DNA of 60,595 bases. It comes from Frateuria defendens. Lineage in GTDB: Bacteria > Pseudomonadota > Gammaproteobacteria > Xanthomonadales > Rhodanobacteraceae. The notes under the pieces are model-generated. The model ran no database searches and was not told the origin of the DNA. It saw only the letters and a list, made by a program, of their open reading frames with translations. The DNA is taken from positions 1 through 60,595 of the forward strand of contig NZ_LFQR01000036.1 of assembly GCF_001182895.1 (NCBI RefSeq), given 5' to 3'. Shown in pieces: positions 46,670 to 55,183 of the stretch (its first letter is position 1; each line of letters starts with the position of its first letter). The translations under genes were made by a program, and so were the position numbers.

Positions 46670-47425
46670 ATGACCGATCTCGCCGCCCGCTTCCGCTTCG
46701 TGCTGGTGCGCACCTCGCACCCCGGCAACATCGGCAGCGCGGCGCGGGCGATCCGCACCATGGGCTTCACCCGGCTGGACCTGGTGCGGCCGGAACGCTT
46801 CCCGCACCGCGAGGCCGATGCCCTGGCCGCCGGCGCGGCCGATGTGCTCGCGGCCGCGTCGGTGCACGAGACGATGGCGGACGGGCTGGCCGGCGCCAGC
46901 TTCGTGCTCGGCCTGTCCGCACGGCGGCGCGGGGTGAACCTGGAAGAACTCGACCCGCGCGAAGGCGTGGCGCGGGCGCTGGCCGCGGCGGCGCGCGGCG
47001 AGCAGGTGGCGCTGGTGTTCGGCAACGAGCGCACGGGGCTGGAGAACGAGGAGCTGGCGCGCTGCCATGCGATGGTGCGCATTCCCAGCGTGGAGGACTA
47101 CAGTTCGCTCAACCTCGCCCAGGCGGTGCAGGTGATGGCCTACGAACTGCGCGTGGCGCTGCTGGCCGACGCGGCGCCGCCGGCGCCGGTGGCGCAGGAC
47201 GAGCCGCCGGCGGACGCGGCCAAGATGGAGCAGTTCTTCCATCACCTGGCCGCGACGCTGGACGACATCGAGTTCCACAAGGGCCGCGAGCCGACCACGA
47301 TCATGCTGCGCCTGCGCCGCCTGTTCCAGCGCGCGCAGCCGGACGAGCGCGAGTTGCGCATCCTGCACGGCATTCTCGCCGACGCGCAACGGATGGCGGG
47401 GCTGGCGCGGCGGCCGGGTTCCTGA
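46670..47425 (+). CDS. trmJ: tRNA (Cm32/Um32) methyltransferase TrmJ
   Basis: A 251-residue SPOUT-family RNA ribose methyltransferase. It has FVLVRTSHPGNIGSAARAIRTMGF at the N-terminus and the knot motifs VALVFGNERTGLENEELARC and IPSVEDYSSLNLAQAVQVMAYEL. It methylates position 32 of tRNA. ATG 46670 is the start because the conserved strand opens shortly after it. A REP pair follows 22 bases downstream. Confidence 0.94.
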   Translation: MTDLAARFRFVLVRTSHPGNIGSAARAIRTMGFTRLDLVRPERFPHREADALAAGAADVLAAASVHETMADGLAGASFVLGLSARRRGVNLEELDPREGVARALAAAARGEQVALVFGNERTGLENEELARCHAMVRIPSVEDYSSLNLAQAVQVMAYELRVALLADAAPPAPVAQDEPPADAAKMEQFFHHLAATLDDIEFHKGREPTTIMLRLRRLFQRAQPDERELRILHGILADAQRMAGLARRPGS

Positions 47426-47447
47426 GCGCCTGGAAGGCATCGAATCT

Positions 47448-47528
47448 GTAGGAGCGCGCCTTGCGCGCGACCGGGGCGCCACGCCCTTGCCGCTGCGTAG
47501 GCTTGTCGCGCGCAAGGCGCGCTCCTAC
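47448..47528. repeat. REP pair, near-perfect GTAGGAGCGCGC inverted repeats
   Basis: GTAGGAGCGCGCCTTGCGCG at 47448 and CGCGCAAGGCGCGCTCCTAC ending at 47528 are inverted and nearly identical, separated by about 40 bp including CCGCTGCGTAGGCTTGTCG. This is the best-preserved copy of the family and lies between convergent trmJ and exoD. It may serve as a bidirectional terminator. Confidence 0.85.
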
Positions 47529-47560
47529 GGTGGAGGCGCATCATGAGCGTGAACAGGCCC

Positions 47561-48178
47561 TCAGAACAACTCCCGCCACTGCCCCGCCAGCGCATGGCTG
47601 AAGGTGGCCGAGAGCGCCACGCAGGTCAGCGTGATCGCCCAGACGCCCAGCAGCAGCGCACCGTCCCGTTCGATCAGCGCAAAAGCGAAGGCCAGCAGCA
47701 GCCCGCCGAACAGGTAGTTGGTGAAGGGGATCGGCAGCGCCAGCAGCAGGCCGAGCAGGACCATCACCAGGCCGGAGGCGATCGTCAGCGGGCGCACCGT
47801 GAGGCGTTCGAGCCGCGGCTGGCACAGGCGTTCCAGCCAGCGCGTGAAGGGCGCGATGCGGGCCAGGAAGCGCAGCAGCGCGGCCCGCGGCAGCATGCGC
47901 CGGGCCAGCCAGCCGGGCAGCCACGGGCGCTCCAGGCCCGCCAGCATCTGCAGCCCCAGCGCGACCACCAGCACGCCCATCACGCCGCCCACGCCGAGCG
48001 GCACCGGAATGAAGTTGGGGATGGCCAGCAGCAGCAGCAGGAAGCCGAAGGCGCGGCGCTGCAGCGGCGCCATCAGCGTGCCGAGCGCGATGCGTTCGCC
48101 GTCCTGCGCGGTCAGCGCATCGGTGAGGATCTCGGTGGTGCGGCGGTCGTGCGGTTTGCGGCCCATGCGGCCCATCAT
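47561..48178 (-). CDS. ExoD-family exopolysaccharide-related membrane protein
   Basis: A 205-residue membrane protein with four to five helices. It has GERIALGTLMAPLQRRAFGFLLLLLAIPNFIPVPLG and the C-terminal LGVWAITLTCVALSA region, both characteristic of the ExoD family. ExoD affects exopolysaccharide production and alkaline tolerance in rhizobia; the exact function is unknown. It is separated from the CorC-like gene by about 120 bp. Confidence 0.85.
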   Translation of the reverse strand: MMGRMGRKPHDRRTTEILTDALTAQDGERIALGTLMAPLQRRAFGFLLLLLAIPNFIPVPLGVGGVMGVLVVALGLQMLAGLERPWLPGWLARRMLPRAALLRFLARIAPFTRWLERLCQPRLERLTVRPLTIASGLVMVLLGLLLALPIPFTNYLFGGLLLAFAFALIERDGALLLGVWAITLTCVALSATFSHALAGQWRELF

Positions 48179-48299
48179 GCCGACGGCGCTTGAACCCGAT
48201 GTGAGGATGCACGAGGCGCCTGCGGCGCTTCCCGCGCAGCGCTGCAGAGGGTGGACAGGCCGGCGGCGAAGCGCGCGGGCGCCGCGGCGACGGAGTCCG

Positions 48300-49628
48300 T
48301 CACTGCTCGTCGTCGGCCGGCTCGGTGCGCGGGGCGGGCGTGACCAGCAGCTTGTCGATGCGCGCGCCGTCGAGGTCCACTACCTCGAAGCGGATGCCGC
48401 GCCAGGCGAACACCTCGCCCGCCTGCGGGATGTGGCCGAGCGCGGCCATCACCATGCCGGCCACGGTGCGGTATTCGTGCTCGTCCTCGCCGGGCAGCCG
48501 GTGCACCTGCAGCAGCTCGCGCAGATCGTCGCTGGAGAGCGAGCCGTCGATCAGCCAGCTGCCGTCCTCGCGCGTCACGATCATCGGCTGCTCTTCGCCG
48601 CCGCCTCCGCCGTGGCCGAGCTGGGCCACGCCGACCACCGCGGCGAGCAGGTCGTTGAGGGTGACCAGGCCCTCGATGTCGCCGTACTCGTCCACCACCA
48701 GCGCCACTGGCGTCTCGGCGTCGCGGAACTCTTCCAGCAGGTCCAGCGCGCGCGAGGTGGCGGGCACGAACACCGGCCTGGCGAGGTGGCCGAACAGTTC
48801 GGGCATGCCGCTGGCGATGCCGCCGAGCAGGGTCTTCACCTCCAGCACGCCCACCACCTCGCTCTCGTCGCCGCGGTACACGGGGTAGCGCGAATAGGCG
48901 GTGCGCCGCATGGCGGCGATGTTCTCCTCGCGCGGGGCGGCGATGTCGAGCCAGGCGATGCGCATGCGCGGGGTCATCACGCTGTCCACCGTGCGGTCGC
49001 CCAGGCGCAGCACGCGGTTGAGCATGTTGCGCTCGTCGGCGTCCAGCACGCCCTGCTCGGCGCCCTCGGCCACCAGCAGGCGGATTTCCTCCTCGGTGAT
49101 CACGCCGCGCCCTTGTGCGCCCACGCCGAACAGCTTGAGCAGCACGCCGCTGGAGGCGTTGAGCAGCCACACGAACGGCGCCGCCACGCGCGCCAGCAGC
49201 AGCATCGGCACCGCTACCACGGCGGAGAACCGCTCCGGCGAGGCCAGCGCGAGGCGCTTGGGCACCAGCTCGCCGATCACGATCTGCAGGAAGGAGATCA
49301 GCACGAAGCCGAGCACGATGCCGGCGGCATGCGCGTAGGGCGCCAGCCACGCCACGCTGCTGCTGCGTAAAGCGGTGGCGAAGTGGTCGCCCAGCGCGTC
49401 GCCGGCCACCGAGCCGGTGATCAGCATCACCAGGGTGATGCCGACCTGCACGGTGGAGAGGAAGCGTTCGGGCGTTTCCGCGTGGCGCAGCGCGACGCGG
49501 GCGCGGCGGCTGTGCTGGGAGAGCTCCTTCAGCCGGCTCTTGCGCGAGGCGACCAGCGCCATTTCCGACAGCGCGAAAAAGCCGTTGCACAGGGACAACA
49601 GGATGACGAGCGCGATCTCGGTCAGCAT
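48300..49628 (-). CDS. CNNM/HlyC-CorC family protein with CBS domains
   Basis: A 442-residue membrane protein. The DUF21/CNNM domain at the N-terminus has about four helices and includes NGFFALSEMALVASRKSRLKEL. Two CBS domains follow (SVMTPRMRIAWLDIAAP and the second, ending DEYGDIEGLVTLNDLLAAVVG), then a C-terminal CorC_HlyC domain. Such proteins are implicated in Mg2+ or Co2+ efflux. ATG 49628 is chosen; the longer frame to 49802 lies in the divergent gap before the DUF47 gene. Confidence 0.9.
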   Translation of the reverse strand: MLTEIALVILLSLCNGFFALSEMALVASRKSRLKELSQHSRRARVALRHAETPERFLSTVQVGITLVMLITGSVAGDALGDHFATALRSSSVAWLAPYAHAAGIVLGFVLISFLQIVIGELVPKRLALASPERFSAVVAVPMLLLARVAAPFVWLLNASSGVLLKLFGVGAQGRGVITEEEIRLLVAEGAEQGVLDADERNMLNRVLRLGDRTVDSVMTPRMRIAWLDIAAPREENIAAMRRTAYSRYPVYRGDESEVVGVLEVKTLLGGIASGMPELFGHLARPVFVPATSRALDLLEEFRDAETPVALVVDEYGDIEGLVTLNDLLAAVVGVAQLGHGGGGGEEQPMIVTREDGSWLIDGSLSSDDLRELLQVHRLPGEDEHEYRTVAGMVMAALGHIPQAGEVFAWRGIRFEVVDLDGARIDKLLVTPAPRTEPADDEQ

Positions 49629-49764
49629 CGCGGGGGTCGGGACGGAGGCTCCATGCGAGGCAGTGTACGGCCTCGCGGGGGCTGCGGCACGCCGGCGTGG
49701 TGCGGTGCGGTGTGGCCGTCCTGTAACATTTCCGCCCATCCCCACCCGTTCAGGCACCGCCCGG

Positions 49765-50394
49765 ATGTTTTCACTGCAGACGATTTTCGGCAAAGGCGAC
49801 AAGTTCTACGGCCTGCTGGAGCAAAGCGCCGAGGCGGCCCGCGAGAGCACCCGCGCGCTGCTCGACCTGATCACCCGCACCGACCGCGCCCCGGTGATGG
49901 CCGCCTTCGCCGGCGCCCGCGCCCGCGAGAAGGCGCTGGCCGCGCAGATCAGCGAGGAGCTGGTGAACACCTTCGTCACCGCGCTGGACCGCGAGGACAT
50001 CGAGGCGTTGAACTCCGCGCTGTACAAGATCCCCAAGACCATCGAGAAGTTCGCCGAGCGCTACGGCATCGTGGCCGAGCGCATGAGCGGGGTGGACTTC
50101 GCCCAGCGCGCGCAGGTGCTCGAGCAGTCCGCCGCGGTGGTGGCCGAGATGATCGGCCTGCTGCGCAACGGGCTCGACATCGGCCCGGTGAAGAAGCTGC
50201 AGGACCGCCTGCAGGCGCTGGAGGCCGAGGGCGACCGCATGCTGCTCTCGCCCTACCGCACGCTCTACCTGGAAAGCGACGACGCCATGCGCGCGGTGCT
50301 CGCCAAGGATCTGTTCGAGCTGATCGAGAAGGCGATCGACAAGTGCCGCGACGTCGGCAACATCGTCTATTCGATCGTCCTGAAGAACTCCTAA
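49765..50394 (+). CDS. DUF47 (PhoU-like) phosphate transporter accessory protein
   Basis: A 209-residue all-helical protein of the DUF47/PF01865 family, distant from PhoU. Several Glu/Asp-rich helices occur (LINRT-like opening, then EDIEALNSALYKIPKTIEKFAERYGI and DLFELIEKAIDKCRDVGNI), which in this fold may bind metals. It lies 12 bases before the Pit gene, the usual DUF47-pit operon, and probably regulates or assists that transporter. Confidence 0.92.
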   Translation: MFSLQTIFGKGDKFYGLLEQSAEAARESTRALLDLITRTDRAPVMAAFAGARAREKALAAQISEELVNTFVTALDREDIEALNSALYKIPKTIEKFAERYGIVAERMSGVDFAQRAQVLEQSAAVVAEMIGLLRNGLDIGPVKKLQDRLQALEAEGDRMLLSPYRTLYLESDDAMRAVLAKDLFELIEKAIDKCRDVGNIVYSIVLKNS

Positions 50395-50406
50395 GGCGCC
50401 CGCCCC

Positions 50407-51531
50407 ATGAGTCTCGGCCTCCTCATCGTGGTGGTGCTGATCGCGCTCGCCTTCACCTACATCAACGGCTTCCACGACACCGCCAACTCGATCGCCACGG
50501 TGGTGGCCACCAAGGTGCTCAGCCCCGGCCAGGCGGTGCTGCTGGCGGCCGTCACCAACCTGGTGGGCGCGCTGTGGGGCACCGCGGTGGCCAAGACCAT
50601 CGCCGCCGGGCTGGTGGACACGCACATCGTGGCGGTGGGGCCGGAGCTCTTGATCTGCGCGCTCTCGGCGGCCACGGCGTGGAACCTCTTCACCTGGTGG
50701 CTGGGGCTGCCCTCCAGTTCCAGCCACGCGCTGGTCGGCTCGCTGGTGGGCGCGGCCATCGCCGCCGCCGGCGACAGCTTCACCGCGGTGATCTGGGCCC
50801 AGGACGGCGCGCACTGGTGGCAGGGCAAGGGCGTGATCCCCAAGGTGGTGGTGCCGATGGTGATCTCGCCGCTGCTGGGCTTCGTGATCGGCTTCCTGCT
50901 GATGGGCGCGCTGTACGCGCTGTTCTCGTGGCTGGCCAACCGCAAGGGTTTCCTGCGCCGCTTCGGGCGCACGCCGTTCGTCAACGCCTTCTTCGGCAAG
51001 GCGCAGATCGCCTCGGCCAGTGCCATGGGCCTGGCCCACGGCATGAACGACGCCCAGAAGAGCATGGGCATCATCGCGCTCGCGCTGGCCGGCGCCACCG
51101 CGGCAGGCCAGTTCGACCAGTTGCCGGCGTGGCTCGGCTTCCTGCGCATCAACGGTTCGGCCGACGGCGGCTTCAACGTGCCGGCATGGGTGGCGGTGGT
51201 GTGCGCGCTGACCATGGCCGCAGGCACCGCGGGCGGCGGCTGGCGCATCATCAAGACGCTCGGCCACAAGATGGTCAAGCTGCACCCGATCAACGGCTTC
51301 GCCGCCGAGGGCAGCTCGGCGATGGTGATCCTCACCGCCTCGGCCTTCGGCCTGCCGGTGTCCACCACGCACAACGTCTCCGCCTCGATCATGGGCGTGG
51401 GCGCGGCCAAGCGTTTCAGCGCGATCCGCTGGTCGGTGGTGGAGCGCATGGTGTGGGCCTGGATCCTCACCCTGCCGGTCACCGCGCTGCTGGCCTACGG
51501 CTTCCTGCGGCTGGCGCGGCAGTTCTTCTGA
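50407..51531 (+). CDS. pit: Low-affinity inorganic phosphate transporter (Pit family)
   Basis: A 374-residue PF01384 transporter with about ten helices. Both copies of the duplicated Pit motif are visible: YINGFHDTANSIATVVATKVL at 20-40 and GLAHGMNDAQKSMGIIALAL near 220. It carries metal-phosphate or phosphate with protons. It is the second gene of the operon with DUF47. Confidence 0.94.
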   Translation: MSLGLLIVVVLIALAFTYINGFHDTANSIATVVATKVLSPGQAVLLAAVTNLVGALWGTAVAKTIAAGLVDTHIVAVGPELLICALSAATAWNLFTWWLGLPSSSSHALVGSLVGAAIAAAGDSFTAVIWAQDGAHWWQGKGVIPKVVVPMVISPLLGFVIGFLLMGALYALFSWLANRKGFLRRFGRTPFVNAFFGKAQIASASAMGLAHGMNDAQKSMGIIALALAGATAAGQFDQLPAWLGFLRINGSADGGFNVPAWVAVVCALTMAAGTAGGGWRIIKTLGHKMVKLHPINGFAAEGSSAMVILTASAFGLPVSTTHNVSASIMGVGAAKRFSAIRWSVVERMVWAWILTLPVTALLAYGFLRLARQFF

Positions 51532-51691
51532 CGCGCGAGTGGCGGCGGCCGGGCGGGTAGGGGTTCCTTCCGCATCCGGCAGCGGGCGGCGGAGGCCCTC
51601 GTCGACCGGCAAGCCAGGCTGTGGCGGGGCCCGCGGTCGCGTAGGCGTGGCGGGCAGCGAGCCGCCGCGGCCCCGCAAGTCTGCACGGCTC

Positions 51692-52096
51692 CTAGAAGTC
51701 GTCGCCGCTGCTGACCACGGCCTGTTCGAGCTGGTCGCCGAGTGCGCCGAGCTCGGCGATCAGGCGGTCCAGCTCGCCGGCGTCGAACCAGGCGTAGGGG
51801 CGGTTTTCGCACAGGTGCAGATAGGGCGAGCCGTCGAGGTCGGCCAGCGCGAGGTAGCCGGTGCGCTGCGCCCAGTTGAAGCGCAGGCAGCGGCGCGGGT
51901 CGGTGCCGGCGAGCGGGCCGATCGGAGTGGAGATGCGCAGGTAGCGGCCGCCGTCCTCGTCTTCCAGTTCGGCGAGGTAGATGCCCTGGTGGCGGCCGCC
52001 GGGCAGCGTGAGGTCGAAGCCGATCACGTACGGGTCGTTGCGGCGCAGCGCATGCCGGCTGCCGACATGGGAGCGCACGGCTTCGAAGTGGCGCAT
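51692..52096 (-). CDS. Conserved-looking hypothetical protein
   Basis: A 134-residue soluble protein I do not recognise by name. It has a regular beta-strand pattern (DPYVIGFDLTLPGGRHQGIY, RYLRISTPIGPL, LRFNWAQRTGYLALADLDGSPYLHLC) and a helical acidic tail (DAGELDRLIAELGALGDQLEQ). The profile resembles YbjN or secretion-chaperone folds, but that is only an impression. It is divergent from the alkyltransferase-like gene with a 46-bp gap. Confidence 0.7.
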   Translation of the reverse strand: MRHFEAVRSHVGSRHALRRNDPYVIGFDLTLPGGRHQGIYLAELEDEDGGRYLRISTPIGPLAGTDPRRCLRFNWAQRTGYLALADLDGSPYLHLCENRPYAWFDAGELDRLIAELGALGDQLEQAVVSSGDDF

Positions 52097-52142
52097 GACG
52101 CGGCTTCCTCGGACTGGCGGAAGCCGATGGTAACCTGCCGCC

Positions 52143-52505
52143 ATGCTTGCCGAAGCCGCGCCCATGCAGGACAGCCACGCCCGCGTCTACGCCGCGATCG
52201 CCGCCATCCCCCGCGGCCGCGTCGCCAGCTACGGCGCCATCGCCGCCCGCGCGGGCCTGCCGGGCCGGGCGCGGCTGGTCGGCCGCTTGCTGGGCGAAAC
52301 CCCCGCGGGCATGCAGCTGCCCTGGCACCGCGTGCTGCGCGCCAGCGGCGAGATCGCGCTGCCGCGCGGCAGCCGGGGGTTCCGCGAGCAGTGCCGATTA
52401 CTGCGGGCCGAGGGCGTGGCGGTGAAGAACGGCCGCGTGGCGCTCAGCGCGTTCGGGCTGGATGCGGACATGGACCGGGCGTTGTGGGGGATGCCGGGGG
52501 AGTAG
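52143..52505 (+). CDS. Alkyltransferase-like (ATL) DNA-binding protein
   Basis: A 120-residue protein of the MGMT/Ogt fold, lacking the N-terminal domain. It has IPRGRVASYGAIAARAGLPGRARLVGRLL with the Arg finger and DNA-binding helix. The motif is PWHRVLRASG, where the true methyltransferase has PCHR: Trp replaces the acceptor Cys. ATL proteins bind O6-alkylguanine and pass it to nucleotide excision repair. ATG 52164 is an alternative start. Confidence 0.9.
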   Translation: MLAEAAPMQDSHARVYAAIAAIPRGRVASYGAIAARAGLPGRARLVGRLLGETPAGMQLPWHRVLRASGEIALPRGSRGFREQCRLLRAEGVAVKNGRVALSAFGLDADMDRALWGMPGE

Positions 52506-52721
52506 GTGGCTACCGCCTGCTTTCCATGGGCGGTGCCTCTGGGTGGCGTTGCGGACATCCCGGCTTTCCGGCCGTGACGGCGGCATCGGCGATGAGAACC
52601 GATCCCTGCCGGCTGCGGCCAAGTAGCACGTTCCCCTCCCGTTTCCCTACATGCCGCCGCGCCGCCGCCCATCGTCCTCCAACGGCCGCCGCCGACAGCC
52701 GCCACGCCTCGATTTGCTAGC

Positions 52722-54545
52722 ATGCGTGCGATGCACGCCTCGTCCCTCGACATCCTCCACAGCGTTTTCGGTTACACCGCCTTCCGCGGTCAGCAGCAGG
52801 CCATCGTCGAACACGTGGCCGAGGGCGGCGATGCGCTGGTGCTGATGCCCACCGGCGGCGGCAAGTCGCTGTGCTACCAGATTCCCGCGCTGCTGCGGCA
52901 GGGCACCGGCATCGTGGTGTCGCCGCTGATCGCCCTGATGCAGGACCAGGTGGACGCCCTGCGCGAGGCCGGCGTGGCCGCGGCCTACCTCAACTCCAGC
53001 CTGGGCGCGGAAGACCAGCGCGAGGTGGAGCGGCGCCTACTGGCGGGCGAGCTGAACCTGCTCTACGTGGCGCCCGAGCGGCTGCTCACGCAGCGCTTCC
53101 TCGGCCTGCTGGAGCGCACCGAGGTGGCGCTGTTCGCCATCGACGAGGCGCACTGCGTGTCGCAGTGGGGCCACGATTTCCGGCCCGAGTACCGCGAACT
53201 CACTCTCCTGCACCAGCGCTTCCCCGAGGTGCCGCGCATCGCGCTCACCGCCACCGCCGACCCGCGCACACGCGAGGAGATCGTCGAGCGGCTGGCGCTG
53301 CAGGACGCGCGGCAGTTCATGTCCAGCTTCGATCGGCCGAACATCCGCTATCGCGTGGGCCAGCGCCACAACGCGCGGCGGCAGCTGATGGAGTTTCTCG
53401 ACGGCCACCGCGGCGAGGCCGGCATCGTCTACGCACTGAGCCGCAAGAAGGTGGACGAGACGGCCGCGTGGCTGGCCGAGGCCGGCTTCGGGGCGCTGCC
53501 GTACCACGCGGGCCTCGACGCCGCCACGCGCGCCGGCAACCAGCAGCGCTTCCTGCGCGAGGACGGCGTGGTGATGGTCGCCACCGTGGCCTTCGGCATG
53601 GGCATCGACAAGCCCGACGTGCGCTTCGTGGCGCACCTGGACCTGCCGCGTTCGATGGAGGGCTACTACCAGGAAACCGGTCGCGCCGGCCGCGACGGCC
53701 TGCCGGCGGAGGCGTGGATGATCTACGGCCTGTCCGACGTGGTGACGATGAGCCAGATGATCGCGCAGTCCGAATCGGCCGACGAGCGCAAGCGGGTCGA
53801 GCGGCAGAAGCTCGAGGCGCTGCTGGCCTACGCCGAGGCCACGCACTGCCGTCGCGAGGTGTTGCTCGGTGCCTTCGGCGAGCAGTACCACGGCCCCTGC
53901 GGCCACTGCGACAACTGCATCGAACCGCCCAAGACCTGGGATGCCACCGTGCCGGCGCAGAAGGCGCTGTCGGCGGTCTACCGCAGCGGCCAGCGCTACG
54001 GCTCGGGCTATGTGATCGACATCCTGCGCGGCAACGACAACGAGCGCATGCGCGACCTCGGCCACGACAAGCTCTCCACCTTCGGCATCGGCGCGGACAT
54101 GGACGAGAAGCAATGGCGCTCGGTGTTCCGCCAACTGCTCGCCGCGGGCCTACTCGAGGCCGATGCGGACGGCTACGGCACCCTGCGCCTGGCCCGCGCC
54201 AGCCGCGAGGTGCTGGTCGGCGGCAAGCAGGTGCTGCTGCGCGAGGACGCGCGCCCAGAGCGCCGCTCGCGCCGCCGCCGCGACAGCCAGGTGGTGACCG
54301 GTTCCAGCCTCGGCATCGAGGCCTACGAGCAGCCGCTGTGGGACGCGCTGCGCGCGCTGCGCTCGCAGCTGGCCAAGCAGCAGGGTGTGCCGCCCTACGT
54401 GGTATTCCATGACGCCACCCTGCTGGCGATGCTGCGCGCGATGCCGGCGAACGAATCGGAACTGGGCGAAGTGAGCGGCGTGGGCGAGGCCAAGCTCAAG
54501 CGCTACGGGCGCGACTTCCTGGCGGTGATCAACGCGCCGGATTGA
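52722..54545 (+). CDS. recQ: ATP-dependent DNA helicase RecQ
   Basis: A 607-residue 3'-5' helicase. Walker [17 protein letters not shown] is near residue 42, the box [18 protein letters not shown] near 140, and motif [12 protein letters not shown] near 320. Zinc-binding Cys are in ATHCRRE and [10 protein letters not shown] winged-helix RQC and a C-terminal HRDC domain ([20 protein letters not shown]) complete the protein. It works in recombination repair and RecF-type gap processing. It is monocistronic. Confidence 0.96.
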   Translation: MRAMHASSLDILHSVFGYTAFRGQQQAIVEHVAEGGDALVLMPTGGGKSLCYQIPALLRQGTGIVVSPLIALMQDQVDALREAGVAAAYLNSSLGAEDQREVERRLLAGELNLLYVAPERLLTQRFLGLLERTEVALFAIDEAHCVSQWGHDFRPEYRELTLLHQRFPEVPRIALTATADPRTREEIVERLALQDARQFMSSFDRPNIRYRVGQRHNARRQLMEFLDGHRGEAGIVYALSRKKVDETAAWLAEAGFGALPYHAGLDAATRAGNQQRFLREDGVVMVATVAFGMGIDKPDVRFVAHLDLPRSMEGYYQETGRAGRDGLPAEAWMIYGLSDVVTMSQMIAQSESADERKRVERQKLEALLAYAEATHCRREVLLGAFGEQYHGPCGHCDNCIEPPKTWDATVPAQKALSAVYRSGQRYGSGYVIDILRGNDNERMRDLGHDKLSTFGIGADMDEKQWRSVFRQLLAAGLLEADADGYGTLRLARASREVLVGGKQVLLREDARPERRSRRRRDSQVVTGSSLGIEAYEQPLWDALRALRSQLAKQQGVPPYVVFHDATLLAMLRAMPANESELGEVSGVGEAKLKRYGRDFLAVINAPD

Positions 54546-55183
54546 TCGGCGCACGGCGATGCTTGCGCCGGGCGCCGGGCGCCGGGCGCCGGGTGCCGGG
54601 TGCTATGCGGCCAAGTTCGTGAGAGCCAGTTCAAAGTCTCTCCTACCTGCCCCTCCCCTGCATGCAGGGGAGGGTTGGGGAGGGGTAAACACTGGCCTTA
54701 AGGCAAGGATTCACCCCCTCCCAAGCCTCCCCCTGCGAGCAGCTGCGAGCAGGGGGAGGAGCCAAGCCGCGTCAATGGCAGGACTTTGAACAGGCTCTGG
54801 GGCCGGAAAGTAGTGCGGAACGAGAGGCGCCTGTTGCCTTGGCGGGTGCCGCATCGCGCGTTTCACCACGCGGTCGTTGGGGTACCTCCGTCATCCTGCG
54901 TTTTGATGGTGCGTTCGCCCGCCAAGCTGCCGAGTCGTTCCGCAACTATCCGACGGCGAAGTCCCCATCGACTCCCGCGGCGAGCCAGGTGACGGAGCGT
55001 GACGGCCCGCCCGGGCCGACGGCCGTGTCCCGATGGCCCATCCGTATCCCGCGCTTTCGCCTTACCCATCCGCCAGGGAATGGCCGACGCGGGATTGCGT
55101 TCTAATCGTCCAGCCCATAAAAGAAAACAGTGCCGCTCCGCGGCCTGCTGCGCACTGCCGTTCACCACGACAAGGACCGCCCG
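54546..55183. other. 638-bp intergenic region between recQ and ybaL
   Basis: Holds a five-unit 7-bp tandem repeat (four GCGCCGG, one GTGCCGG) at 54565-54599 and the third terminal-inverted-repeat element at 54624-54796. The rest, 54797-55183, has no convincing gene or RNA that I can see; it should contain the ybaL promoter. A long reverse frame across ybaL reaches into it but is a shadow. Confidence 0.6.
54624..54796. repeat. 173-bp MITE-like element, third copy
   Basis: AGCCAGTTCAAAGTCT (54624-54639) and GGACTTTGAACAGGCT (54781-54796) are inverted with two mismatches. The interior matches 9862-10024 throughout: CCCTCCCCTGC-hairpin, GGTTGGGGAGGGG, and GAGCCAAGCCGCGTCAATGGC. It is ten bases longer because GCGAGCAGCT is duplicated inside. 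Confidence 0.85.
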
